From an uncultured Clostridium sp. (GTDB lineage Bacteria > Bacillota > Clostridia > Oscillospirales > Butyricicoccaceae): a stretch of DNA of 56,470 bases. Positions 50,283 to 56,470 of this stretch are shown piece by piece. Within the stretch, counting starts at the first letter, position 1. Each line of letters opens with the position of its first letter. The notes under the pieces were generated by a model. It was given only the letters and a program-made list of their open reading frames with translations, was not told the DNA's origin and did no database searches. A program made the position numbers and the translations under genes. The stretch spans positions 1 through 56,470 of the forward strand of contig CANEGK010000013.1 in the NCBI GenBank assembly GCA_947427035.1. Direction: 5' to 3'.

Positions 50283-51809
50283 TTACCAGTTGAACCATTC
50301 GCCGCGCATCAAATCGCGGGCGTCGCGGGTCAGGGGGATGAGATCGGTGCGGTTGAGCAGCGACACGTCAAACTTGCGGTTGAGGGCGCAGAAGTGGCGC
50401 AGCCCCAGCGCAATGCGGTTTAAGTACGAGAAGACGCCGATGGCGCCGGGCGCGAAGGAATCGGCCTCTTTGCCGTACAGGGCGCGCAGGTCGGGCAGGT
50501 CGGCGAAGATCTCCTGCACCGTCGAGCCGTACTGCTGCAAATGGGCGGGGACCTTGCCGGCGGCAATCAGCTCGCCGACCTTTTTGGCGCTCATGGCGGC
50601 CGCCATGCCGGCGCGGCACAGGCCGACGGCGGTGACAAACGGCGCGCCGAAAGCCAGCGCCTTAAAGACCTGATCTTCGGTGGCAAAGCCGCCGGTCACG
50701 GTGATGGCGGGCAGCTCCAGCCCCTCTTCGCGCAGCTTTTTGCAGGAATCGACGATAGCGGCTTCCATACACACGGTGGGCAGCGCCCATTCGTTCATCA
50801 TCTTGCAGGGGCTGTAGCCCGAGCCGCCGCCCGCGCCGTCAAAGGTCACCATGTCGATGCCGGCCAGGCAGGCGATGCGCAGCACATGCTCGATGTCGGC
50901 GCGGTCGTAGCCGGCCATTTTGAAGTAGACGTTTTTCAGGCCCATGGCGCGCAGCTCGCGCACGCGGGGGACAAAGTAGGTTTCGTCCCACATGGGCAGG
51001 CGGCCGTACGTGTAGAAGTTGGGGCAGACGCCGTCGGCCCACGCCTTTTGCACCGCGGGGTCGGACGGATCGGGATGTACCAGCGCGCCGGCGGCCTGCT
51101 TTTTCAGCGCGCCGTCAAGGCCGCCGCTCACCGTCTGTACTGGCTGGGTGCCCTTGGCCGACTGGCCGAACTTGAACTCGAGCGCCGTCAGGCCGTGTTT
51201 TTCAATGGCGTATTCCGGCAGGCCCTGCGCGTCGTCCTCGCAGTTGCACTGCAAAATGATCTGGCCGTAGCCGCGGTCATAGCGGCGGAAGGCGTCGAGA
51301 ATGTCGCCCAGCATGGGGAAGCTTTTGATCTTCCCGTTTGCCATTTCCAGCTTTGCGTCCTTGCTGGGCGAGCCCTCGCCGATGACGCAGGGCACGCCGG
51401 CCATGGCCGCGCCGCCGAAATAATCCTGCCAGTTGAGCTTGATGAGGGCGGGCAGCAGCAGGGGCAGGGCGATTTTCACCGGGTTTTCACGGCCGTAAAC
51501 GCGCTCGAGCCCGACGTTGAAAATGGTGGCTTCGTTGCTGTCGGGCTTGGCGCCGCGCGCGCCGAAAACACGGCCGTTGATATTGAAGTGGGAATAGTCG
51601 ATGGGGTAATCCTTTTCCGACGCAACCTGGTTGTCGCCGGTGTTGGTCGGGTAGACGGTGCGCGCGCCGCGAACCGCCGAAAGGCCCAGCTCGCAGCTCC
51701 CGATGCACTCTGCCGTGCAGAAGGAGCACATGCCCGACTGCGGCGAAAGGAAGGTGGAGCGGTTTTTTGTCTCGTTAAAGGCCGAGGACAGGGGAGGGGA
51801 AAATGACAT
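50283..51809 (-). CDS. FMN-binding glutamate-synthase-domain protein with N-terminal Cys cluster
   Basis: 508 aa from ATG 51809 (AAGGAGG 9 nt upstream; the longer in-frame extension crosses the promoter). The N-terminus carries a Cys motif CSFCTAECIGSC, likely an Fe-S or zinc site. The remainder is the Glu_synthase (PF01645-type) TIM barrel: NGRVFGARGAKPDSNEATIFNVG, GLTALEFKFGQSAKGTQ, FKMAGYDRADIEHVLRIACLAGIDMVTFDGAGGGSGYSP (landmarks KMAGYDRAD and VTFDGAGGGSGYSP, the FMN/glutamate region), TVTGGFATEDQVFKALAFGAPFV. It lacks the glutamine amidotransferase domain of GltB, so it may use free ammonia or another amine donor, or have a different substrate. Monocistronic with a near-consensus promoter. 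Confidence 0.85.
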   Translation of the reverse strand: MSFSPPLSSAFNETKNRSTFLSPQSGMCSFCTAECIGSCELGLSAVRGARTVYPTNTGDNQVASEKDYPIDYSHFNINGRVFGARGAKPDSNEATIFNVGLERVYGRENPVKIALPLLLPALIKLNWQDYFGGAAMAGVPCVIGEGSPSKDAKLEMANGKIKSFPMLGDILDAFRRYDRGYGQIILQCNCEDDAQGLPEYAIEKHGLTALEFKFGQSAKGTQPVQTVSGGLDGALKKQAAGALVHPDPSDPAVQKAWADGVCPNFYTYGRLPMWDETYFVPRVRELRAMGLKNVYFKMAGYDRADIEHVLRIACLAGIDMVTFDGAGGGSGYSPCKMMNEWALPTVCMEAAIVDSCKKLREEGLELPAITVTGGFATEDQVFKALAFGAPFVTAVGLCRAGMAAAMSAKKVGELIAAGKVPAHLQQYGSTVQEIFADLPDLRALYGKEADSFAPGAIGVFSYLNRIALGLRHFCALNRKFDVSLLNRTDLIPLTRDARDLMRGEWFNW

Positions 51810-51864
51810 AGAAAAAGCCTCCTTATAGTGTGCTGCGCTCAGGTGGCGCGTATTGTATATTTTT

Positions 51865-51893
51865 ATTATAGACCCGTGCGTCGGGGAAGTCAA
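51865..51893 (-). promoter_or_regulatory. near-consensus promoter of the glutamate-synthase-domain gene
   Basis: On the minus strand TTGACT (plus 51888-51893), 17-nt spacer, TATAAT (plus 51865-51870). Confidence 0.8.
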
Positions 51894-51940
51894 TTTCTGT
51901 TGCCCGATCGAAACAAAACAACGCGCTGAAAGAAAAAATG

Positions 51941-51969
51941 TTGACAGAGCAAAGAAACTGTGGCATAAT
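51941..51969 (+). promoter_or_regulatory. promoter of the leader ORF / NSS transporter
   Basis: TTGACA (51941-51946), 17-nt spacer, CATAAT (51964-51969); back-to-back with the minus-strand promoter at 51865-51893. Confidence 0.7.
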
Positions 51970-52001
51970 AGCAAACAATTCCCAAACGGAGGTTACCTGT
52001 T

Positions 52002-52124
52002 ATGCATCGTTCCGGCGCGGCGCTCAGCGCGATGATTTGCATTATGAAGGGTGTACAGCTAATTGCTGTATGCCTGTTTGCTGTGTCATCGTTTTGTGCC
52101 GTGCCCGCCCGTGTGACAGGATAA
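52002..52124 (+). CDS. 40-aa leader ORF upstream of the NSS transporter
   Basis: ATG 52002 lies 9 nt after GGAGG (51988-51992) and 33 nt past the promoter. The product (MHRSGAALSAMICIMKGVQL ... PARVTG) is hydrophobic in its middle and could span a membrane once. A terminator lies 22 nt past its stop, then the transporter gene after ~80 nt. That order (promoter, short ORF, terminator, transporter) is that of transcription attenuation, but no run of one amino acid marks a sensed residue. It may instead be a small membrane protein. Confidence 0.5.
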   Translation: MHRSGAALSAMICIMKGVQLIAVCLFAVSSFCAVPARVTG

Positions 52125-52146
52125 GGGGAAATTTTTTCCCGTTGCC

Positions 52147-52182
52147 AGCGCCCGTGGTGCATTGCACCGCGGGCGTTTTTTT
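52147..52182 (+). terminator. terminator between the leader ORF and the NSS transporter gene
   Basis: GCGCCCG(tgg)TGCA-ttg-...CGGGCG stem followed by TTTTTTT. Expression of the transporter must read through it. Confidence 0.8.
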
Positions 52183-52260
52183 ATTTTCCGAAAGATGCTC
52201 AAACCGGCCGCAGGCCGTCAGGGGCGGAGACGCCCGGAAATAGAGAAAGGGGAAATATGT

Positions 52261-53634
52261 ATGAAGGAAAAAAGAGAAAATTGGGCCAGCCGGCTGGGGT
52301 TTTTACTGGCGTCAGCCGGCTCGGCCATTGGGCTGGGGAATTTATGGGGGTTCCCTTACAAGCTGGGCAAAAACGGCGGGTTCGCCTACCTGCTCGTCTA
52401 TCTGCTGGCCGTCGCGGCCGTCGGCTGCGTCATTATGCTGGCCGAGTTTGCGCTGGGCCGGCGCTCGGGCAAAAGCCCGGTGGGCGCTTATCGCGCGCTG
52501 GACCGCCGCTTTGCCTGGAACGGCTGGGTGGCCAGCCTGGCGCCCTTTATTATTTTAACTTTTTATAGTGTGCTGGGCGGCTGGTCACTCAAATATTTCC
52601 TGGCCTATGCCTTTGATCTGCTCGGGGGCAGTCCGTTTGCCGGTATGAGCGGCAGCGGATATTTTTCCGCCTTTATCAGCAGCTGGCAAAGTGTGTTTTT
52701 TCACGCTGTTTTTATGGCGCTGTGCGCATTGGTGCTGTACCGCGGTGTGGCACAGGGGCTGGAAAGGGCCTGCAAACTGATGATGCCCGGACTCTTTGCG
52801 CTTCTGCTGGTTGTCATTGTGCGCTCAGTTACTCTGCCGGGAGCCGCCGAGGGGCTCAAATTCATGTTCAAGCCTGACTTTTCAGCCTTTCGCGGCGGCG
52901 GGTTCGGAAAGGTGCTGGCAGCCGCGCTGACGCAGATGTTTTTTTCACTGTCACTTGGCATGGGCGTGCTCATCACCTACGGCAGCTATACCGACAAAAA
53001 GACCAATCTGGTCAAAAGCGCGCTGTGTGTGCCGCTTTTTGACACACTGGCCGCCGTACTGGCCGGAGTTGCCATTATGCCGGCCGTCTTTGCATTCGGG
53101 CTCGATCCGGCTTCGGGACCTTCGCTTTTGTATATCACACTGTACGATGTCTTTGAAAGCATGGCCTTTGGCCCGCTGTTTGGAATGCTCTTTTACGCGC
53201 TGGTCTTTTTTGCCGCCTTTACCTCGGCCATTTCTCTGCTGGAAAACAGCGTGGCGCACCTTGTCGACGAGACGCCGCTTCGGCGGAAAAAGGCCGTCGT
53301 GTGGGTCGGCCTGTGCGTTTTTGCTCTCGGCGTGCCGTCGGCGCTGGGCTATGGACCGTGGGCCGGCGTAACGCTGCCGACGCTGACCGGCGAAATGCTG
53401 CAAATCCTCGATTGGGTCGACTATGTCGGCGAATACATCATGCTGACGCTTGGTTCGCTCGCGCTGTGCGTCATGGTCGGCTGGGTGAGCGGTCCTGAAG
53501 CATTGATCCAGGAGATTGAGCAGGAAGGCGCCGTATTTCGGGCCAAACGGCTGTGGAGCTTTATGCTGCGGTATGTGACGCCGCTTTTGATTGCCTTTAC
53601 GTTTTTATGCGCCACCGGCGTGCTGCCGCTGTAG
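52261..53634 (+). CDS. sodium:neurotransmitter-symporter (NSS) family amino-acid transporter
   Basis: 457 aa from ATG 52261 (AGAAAGGGG upstream). LeuT-fold bacterial NSS protein with about 11-12 helices. The Na+ and substrate site of helix 1 is clear: WASRLGFLLASAGSAIGLGNLWGFPYKLGKNGG. Other landmarks are MLAEFALGRRSGKSPVGAYRAL, the unwound helix 6 region MFFSLSLGMGVLITYGSY, and helix 8 FFAAFTSAISLLENSVAHLVDE. It imports an amino acid with sodium; LeuT, MhsT and TnaT relatives carry Leu, hydrophobic residues or Trp. The specificity is not readable. It fits an amino-acid-fermenting lifestyle. Confidence 0.93.
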   Translation: MKEKRENWASRLGFLLASAGSAIGLGNLWGFPYKLGKNGGFAYLLVYLLAVAAVGCVIMLAEFALGRRSGKSPVGAYRALDRRFAWNGWVASLAPFIILTFYSVLGGWSLKYFLAYAFDLLGGSPFAGMSGSGYFSAFISSWQSVFFHAVFMALCALVLYRGVAQGLERACKLMMPGLFALLLVVIVRSVTLPGAAEGLKFMFKPDFSAFRGGGFGKVLAAALTQMFFSLSLGMGVLITYGSYTDKKTNLVKSALCVPLFDTLAAVLAGVAIMPAVFAFGLDPASGPSLLYITLYDVFESMAFGPLFGMLFYALVFFAAFTSAISLLENSVAHLVDETPLRRKKAVVWVGLCVFALGVPSALGYGPWAGVTLPTLTGEMLQILDWVDYVGEYIMLTLGSLALCVMVGWVSGPEALIQEIEQEGAVFRAKRLWSFMLRYVTPLLIAFTFLCATGVLPL

Positions 53635-53706
53635 CGTACGGCAGGAAAAGGCCCGAAGGGCCTGGGTGTATTGTGAAAAAGCCCCGGAACCGCCCGGGGG
53701 ACAGAC

Positions 53707-53739
53707 GAAAAAGAGGCCGCCTGGGGCGGTCTCTTTTTC
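53707..53739. terminator. bidirectional terminator between the NSS gene and the XRE gene
   Basis: GAAAAAGAGgCCGCC-tggg-GCGGtCTCTTTTTC; works for both converging genes. A smaller AGGCCC-gaa-GGGCCT hairpin lies at 53649-53663. Confidence 0.85.
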
Positions 53740-53751
53740 ACACATAGCGAT

Positions 53752-53994
53752 TCAGGAAATTTCCGGCTCCAAAGCGTCAAACTCGGGGGCCGAGAAAAAC
53801 TCGCCGAGCGTGATGCCCAAGCCGTCGCAGATCATTTTGATGGTCATGATCTTGGGGTTCAGGCTTTTGCCGTACAGAATATTTTTGACGGAAGAGGGCG
53901 GCAGCGCCGAGATTTCAGTCAGGTGATTGACTGTGATGCCGCGCTCGCGGCAAAGCTGGAAAATGCGGCTGCGGATTGCCGAAGCGGTGTTCAA
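53752..53994 (-). CDS. XRE-family HTH regulator, short clostridial type
   Basis: 80 aa from TTG 53994, inferred because homologous-looking sequence begins there (NTASAIRSRIFQLCRERGITVNHLTEISALPPSSVKNILYGKSLNPK...); GGAGG lies 14 nt upstream, rather far, so the start is uncertain. A single lambda-repressor-type helix-turn-helix (helix 2-3: TVNHLTEISALPPSSVKNIL) with the usual tail IKMICDGLGITLGEFFSAPEF. It lies 43 nt after a small membrane protein gene on the same strand and is probably co-transcribed with it. Target unknown. Confidence 0.85.
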   Translation of the reverse strand: MNTASAIRSRIFQLCRERGITVNHLTEISALPPSSVKNILYGKSLNPKIMTIKMICDGLGITLGEFFSAPEFDALEPEIS

Positions 53995-54037
53995 GGGTTC
54001 AGGGTTCACCTCCGGGCTGAATGGACATATCGGGAAT

Positions 54038-54319
54038 TCAGGACAGGCCGTTTTCCCGGTCCAGCCGGCGGTTTCGGAAATAAAGGCAGAGATCGGCGCC
54101 GACCATGATGAGATTGAGGACATAGAAAAATAAAACATACCATTTGAAAGAGGGCGCAAGAAGCTTGGCCGCAATACCGCAGATGTAACCGGTAAAAATC
54201 ATAATGAGGAAAAACAGGCTTTTGCCCTTGGCGGTGCGCGCCCGATAGGACTTGATGACGGACATGGGCCATGAAATGCCAAAGCATACGACCATACCGA
54301 TTTCGAGCAGTTCTGACAT
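54038..54319 (-). CDS. small PQ-loop/SemiSWEET-like membrane protein
   Basis: 93 aa; ATG 54319 with GGAGGGG upstream. Three hydrophobic helices: LEIGMVVCFGISWPMSVIKSYR, KSLFFLIMIFTGYICGIAAKLL, YVLFFYVLNLIMVGADLCLYF. The pattern of a Pro-containing helix 1 followed by KSYRARTAKGKSLFFL resembles PQ-loop/SemiSWEET proteins, which dimerise to transport small sugars, but the family is known to me mainly as a conserved hypothetical in Clostridia. Transport function is an inference. It heads an operon with the XRE regulator. Confidence 0.75.
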   Translation of the reverse strand: MSELLEIGMVVCFGISWPMSVIKSYRARTAKGKSLFFLIMIFTGYICGIAAKLLAPSFKWYVLFFYVLNLIMVGADLCLYFRNRRLDRENGLS

Positions 54320-54347
54320 GATACCCCTCCAGACAAATTAATAATTC

Positions 54348-54377
54348 ATTTTAACACGTCTGCATGGTACTGTACAA
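54348..54377 (-). promoter_or_regulatory. promoter of the small membrane protein - XRE operon
   Basis: On the minus strand TTGTAC (plus 54372-54377), 18-nt spacer, TAAAAT (plus 54348-54353). Confidence 0.6.
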
Positions 54378-54400
54378 TAAAAAATGCGTATGGGCGCTAT

Positions 54401-54438
54401 AAAAAGGATAAACCCCGGAACGGTTTCCGGGGTTTATC
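54401..54438 (-). terminator. terminator of the serine hydrolase gene
   Basis: 14-bp stem (54407-54420 with 54425-54438, around CGGT); on the minus strand it is followed by T5 (plus A-run 54401-54405). Confidence 0.9.
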
Positions 54439-54466
54439 TGGCCGGGCGCCCGGCTTTGGACGATGG

Positions 54467-56398
54467 TTACAGAATGACGCTGAAGCGCGCGCCGGTCTGG
54501 CCGGTGAAGAGGGCGAAGCCGCCGCCGACATCGGGAACCGGACCGCCTGCATAGCTGTCATAAACGATTTGGAAGTCGCGGCTGACAAGCAGCAGCCGGC
54601 CTTTTTCGGGGACGTAGATGACCGGTTTTTTGCCTTCGGGAATGGAGAAGAGCCGCGCCTTGCCGTATTCGGTGACGACATCGCCCGTCTCGAGCGGCTG
54701 CCGGTTGTGCTCCACGTCGCGGTAGCGGATGCCGCACAGGTACATCTCTTCCGATCCGTCTTGTTCGCAGAAGGAAGCGGCGAACTGATCGCGCGAAGCG
54801 TTGGAGGAAGCGTTTAAGAACATAAGGCTGTGGTTGTCGTCGTCGACGGCCAGCGGCATGACCATGGTCAGCCCGCCGGTGGGATTGGCCTCGAGGCAGG
54901 CCAGCATAATGCCCTCGGCGTGCGGGAAGACCTTGAGCGTGGCGACGCCCGAAGCCAGCCCGACGATGGCGTCGCCCGGCGTCGCCTCACAGGCGTAATA
55001 GCGGCGGCCGTCGCGCTTTTTCCACGCATCGGACAGCGGTTTGAGGTTCTCGATTTTCTGAAGAAGCGGCGTGGTCAGCTGGAAGGGGGAGCGGAGGGTA
55101 TAGACGTATTTGCCGCCCTTGTCTTCGACAAAGAAGAAATCGGCCGAGGCGTTGTCATAAAAATGACCGTCACAGTAGCGTAGGCCGGCATACAGCGGCT
55201 TCTTTTCGCCCGACGACAGGCAGCTGTAAAGGTTTAGGACATCGTCCTTGAACTCCGCTTCAAAAACGCCGGTCGCCGTGGCGTAGTAACCGCAGAATTT
55301 CTCTTTGAGATCGGCAGGAACGGGGCCGTATTCGCGCTGCGGCGTCCCGGGCGCAACCGAGACGTCGACGCCCTCTTCCTTGAGCGCCGCGGCGATCAGG
55401 CGGCACAGCAGGGCCAAATGATCGGCGCCGGTGTCCGACGTGCCGGAAATGGCAGCCGTAAGGTTGTATTTGGGCGAAACGAGGAGGAAGGAGAGAAACT
55501 GCATGGTCCCGCCGCTTTTGAGCAGAACGCCTTCGCCCAGGTTGTATGACTGGTTTTTAAAGGCGACACAGTCCCAGCCCAGGCCGAAAAGCGGCGCGAA
55601 GGTGTCGAGAGAAGACTGCACCCGGCCCTGGGGCTTGGCCATTTCGGCGCACGATTCGGCCGACAGCACCGAATGCGTCAAAAAGCTGTTGCCGAAGCGG
55701 CAGACATCCATCATATCGCTGTTGATGCCGCCCGCGCCGACGACGGTCAGGTATTCCATGCCGGGCGACGATTTCATCACGACGTGGTCGTGGCCGATGG
55801 GCAGGCGGTCGGACGCGCAGGTGGAGAAAATGCCGAGCGGGGCGAAGATGTATTTGCGCAGAAAGTCGGACAGCGGCATACCCGAAACCTCGACCGCCAC
55901 CATTTCGGCCAGCGTGAAGCCGTCGTTGCAGTAGGTGGAAAAGGCGCCGGGGTCGGCTTTGAGGCGGCTGCGGGCAAAGTAGTCATAGGACAGCTCATGG
56001 TAGTCGTCGCCCAGCCAGCTGTAGGCAAAGCTGTCTTTCCAGTGGGTGCCGGGCAGGCCGCTCGAGTGGCTGAGGCACATGCGCACCGTGATGTCCCGGT
56101 AGCGCGGGTCGTCCATTTTAAAGCGGGGCAGGTACTGCACAACCGGGGCGTCGAGGTCGATCTTGCCCATTTCACACAGCTTCATGACAGCGGCCGAAAC
56201 ATAAACCTTGGAAACCGAACCGACGTTGTAAAGGTCGCTCGGCAGGGCCGGGTGATCGGGGCGGCCGTCCCGCGTGCCGACGGCGCCGGCCGCCAGCTCG
56301 GCCCCGTCTTTCATCAGGGCAAAAGAGATGGCCGTCAGGTTGGGGCTGACCGCTTCGCGCAGCAGATTGGTCAGCTTTTCGCTCAAGGAAGAATTCAT
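54467..56398 (-). CDS. class-C beta-lactamase-like serine hydrolase
   Basis: 643 aa from ATG 56398 (GGAGG 11 nt upstream; the earlier GTG 56410 is too close to the RBS). No signal peptide, so probably cytosolic. Residues ~15-350 are the beta-lactamase/penicillin-binding fold: nucleophile Ser61 in GSVSKVY (SxxK with Lys64), YCN at 156-158 in the place of the YxN motif, SHSSGLPGTHW, and a third-motif region near LLKSGGTMQF. The C-terminal ~270 residues form beta-rich extra domains resembling those of D-aminopeptidase-like or EstB-like enzymes. Likely an esterase or D-amino-acid amidase/peptidase; antibiotic hydrolysis is not implied. Monocistronic. Confidence 0.88.
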   Translation of the reverse strand: MNSSLSEKLTNLLREAVSPNLTAISFALMKDGAELAAGAVGTRDGRPDHPALPSDLYNVGSVSKVYVSAAVMKLCEMGKIDLDAPVVQYLPRFKMDDPRYRDITVRMCLSHSSGLPGTHWKDSFAYSWLGDDYHELSYDYFARSRLKADPGAFSTYCNDGFTLAEMVAVEVSGMPLSDFLRKYIFAPLGIFSTCASDRLPIGHDHVVMKSSPGMEYLTVVGAGGINSDMMDVCRFGNSFLTHSVLSAESCAEMAKPQGRVQSSLDTFAPLFGLGWDCVAFKNQSYNLGEGVLLKSGGTMQFLSFLLVSPKYNLTAAISGTSDTGADHLALLCRLIAAALKEEGVDVSVAPGTPQREYGPVPADLKEKFCGYYATATGVFEAEFKDDVLNLYSCLSSGEKKPLYAGLRYCDGHFYDNASADFFFVEDKGGKYVYTLRSPFQLTTPLLQKIENLKPLSDAWKKRDGRRYYACEATPGDAIVGLASGVATLKVFPHAEGIMLACLEANPTGGLTMVMPLAVDDDNHSLMFLNASSNASRDQFAASFCEQDGSEEMYLCGIRYRDVEHNRQPLETGDVVTEYGKARLFSIPEGKKPVIYVPEKGRLLLVSRDFQIVYDSYAGGPVPDVGGGFALFTGQTGARFSVIL

Positions 56399-56431
56399 TT
56401 TTACACACACCTCCGAAAATGAGATATGTGC

Positions 56432-56437
56432 ATTATA
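56432..56437 (-). promoter_or_regulatory. -10 element of the serine hydrolase gene
   Basis: Minus-strand TATAAT (plus ATTATA) 34 nt upstream of the ATG; the -35 is poor. The last ~30 bases of the window show nothing else. Confidence 0.45.
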
Positions 56438-56470
56438 TCATATTGCAGCAAAAAAGTATATGCCGAAACG

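Noticed and set aside
51938-52243. 101-codon plus-strand frame overlapping the NSS leader
   Set aside because: It starts at the -35 of the promoter, has no RBS and passes through the terminator; the 40-aa frame from 52002 has the proper RBS.
54467-56398. Beta-lactamase resistance gene
   Set aside because: No signal peptide, extra C-terminal domains and a YCN in place of the typical class C YAN/YSN motif; the fold family is mostly esterases and peptidases.

Overview
This 56.5 kb window is a GC-rich, gene-dense bacterial chromosome segment, most likely from an anaerobic, amino-acid-fermenting Clostridia (an Oscillospirales-like gut Firmicute; inferred). The grounds are AGGAGG-type ribosome binding sites with frequent TTG/GTG starts, S-layer-homology proteins, a short 2[4Fe-4S] ferredoxin, a ClpC-type unfoldase, a typical clostridial 80-aa XRE regulator and the Stickland-type ornithine oxidation genes. 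No rRNA, CRISPR array, prophage or insertion sequence was seen; there is one tRNA (Leu-UAA).

Layout. 1-2.9 kb: a surface pair, an alpha-barrel/SLH protein followed by a DUF4430 lipid- or membrane-anchored protein, which together resemble the two halves of transcobalamin. 3-5.6 kb: a VanZ-family membrane protein and a frameshifted C39-like peptidase. 5.6-12.8 kb: tRNA-Leu, a YeiH-type exporter, a zinc-ribbon membrane protein, a MerR/GyrI-like sensor operon with a classic 19-bp-spacer promoter, purA, a LysR regulator and a SnoaL-like protein. 12.8-23.4 kb: an S-layer-anchored phosphodiester glycosidase, a creatininase-family amidohydrolase, a candidate small RNA, a Ca2+-type P-ATPase, PhzF, two lipid-phosphate phosphatases (PAP2 and UppP) and FtsK/SpoIIIE. 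23.4-35.1 kb: flavin reductase, YgiQ radical SAM, a QueG-like Fe-S protein, a CBS protein, an orphan oligopeptide-binding lipoprotein, ClpC, ferredoxin and a MoxR-DUF58-DUF4129 operon.

35.2-45.6 kb is the metabolic core: an M20 amidohydrolase, an Asp/Glu-type racemase, DUF6440, arginase, then ord-ortA-ortB-oraS-oraE and a GlmL-like ATPase. Read together: arginine is split to ornithine and urea, ornithine is racemised, the B12/PLP aminomutase OraSE makes 2,4-diaminopentanoate, Ord oxidatively deaminates it, and OrtAB cleaves the product with CoA to acetyl-CoA and alanine. The ord operon is preceded by a ~145-nt leader with a terminator and a mutually exclusive 9-bp antiterminator, a strong candidate for an undescribed riboswitch or attenuator. 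A compact structured RNA with promoter and terminator lies just downstream of the cluster (45.69-45.86 kb).

46-56.4 kb: a second, membrane-anchored phosphodiester glycosidase, an Fsr-like MFS transporter, an unknown polytopic membrane protein, a glutamate-synthase-domain FMN protein, a 40-aa leader ORF plus terminator in front of a sodium:neurotransmitter-symporter family transporter, an XRE regulator with a small membrane protein, and a class-C-beta-lactamase-like serine hydrolase.

All assignments come from reading the sequence; none was checked by a database search.
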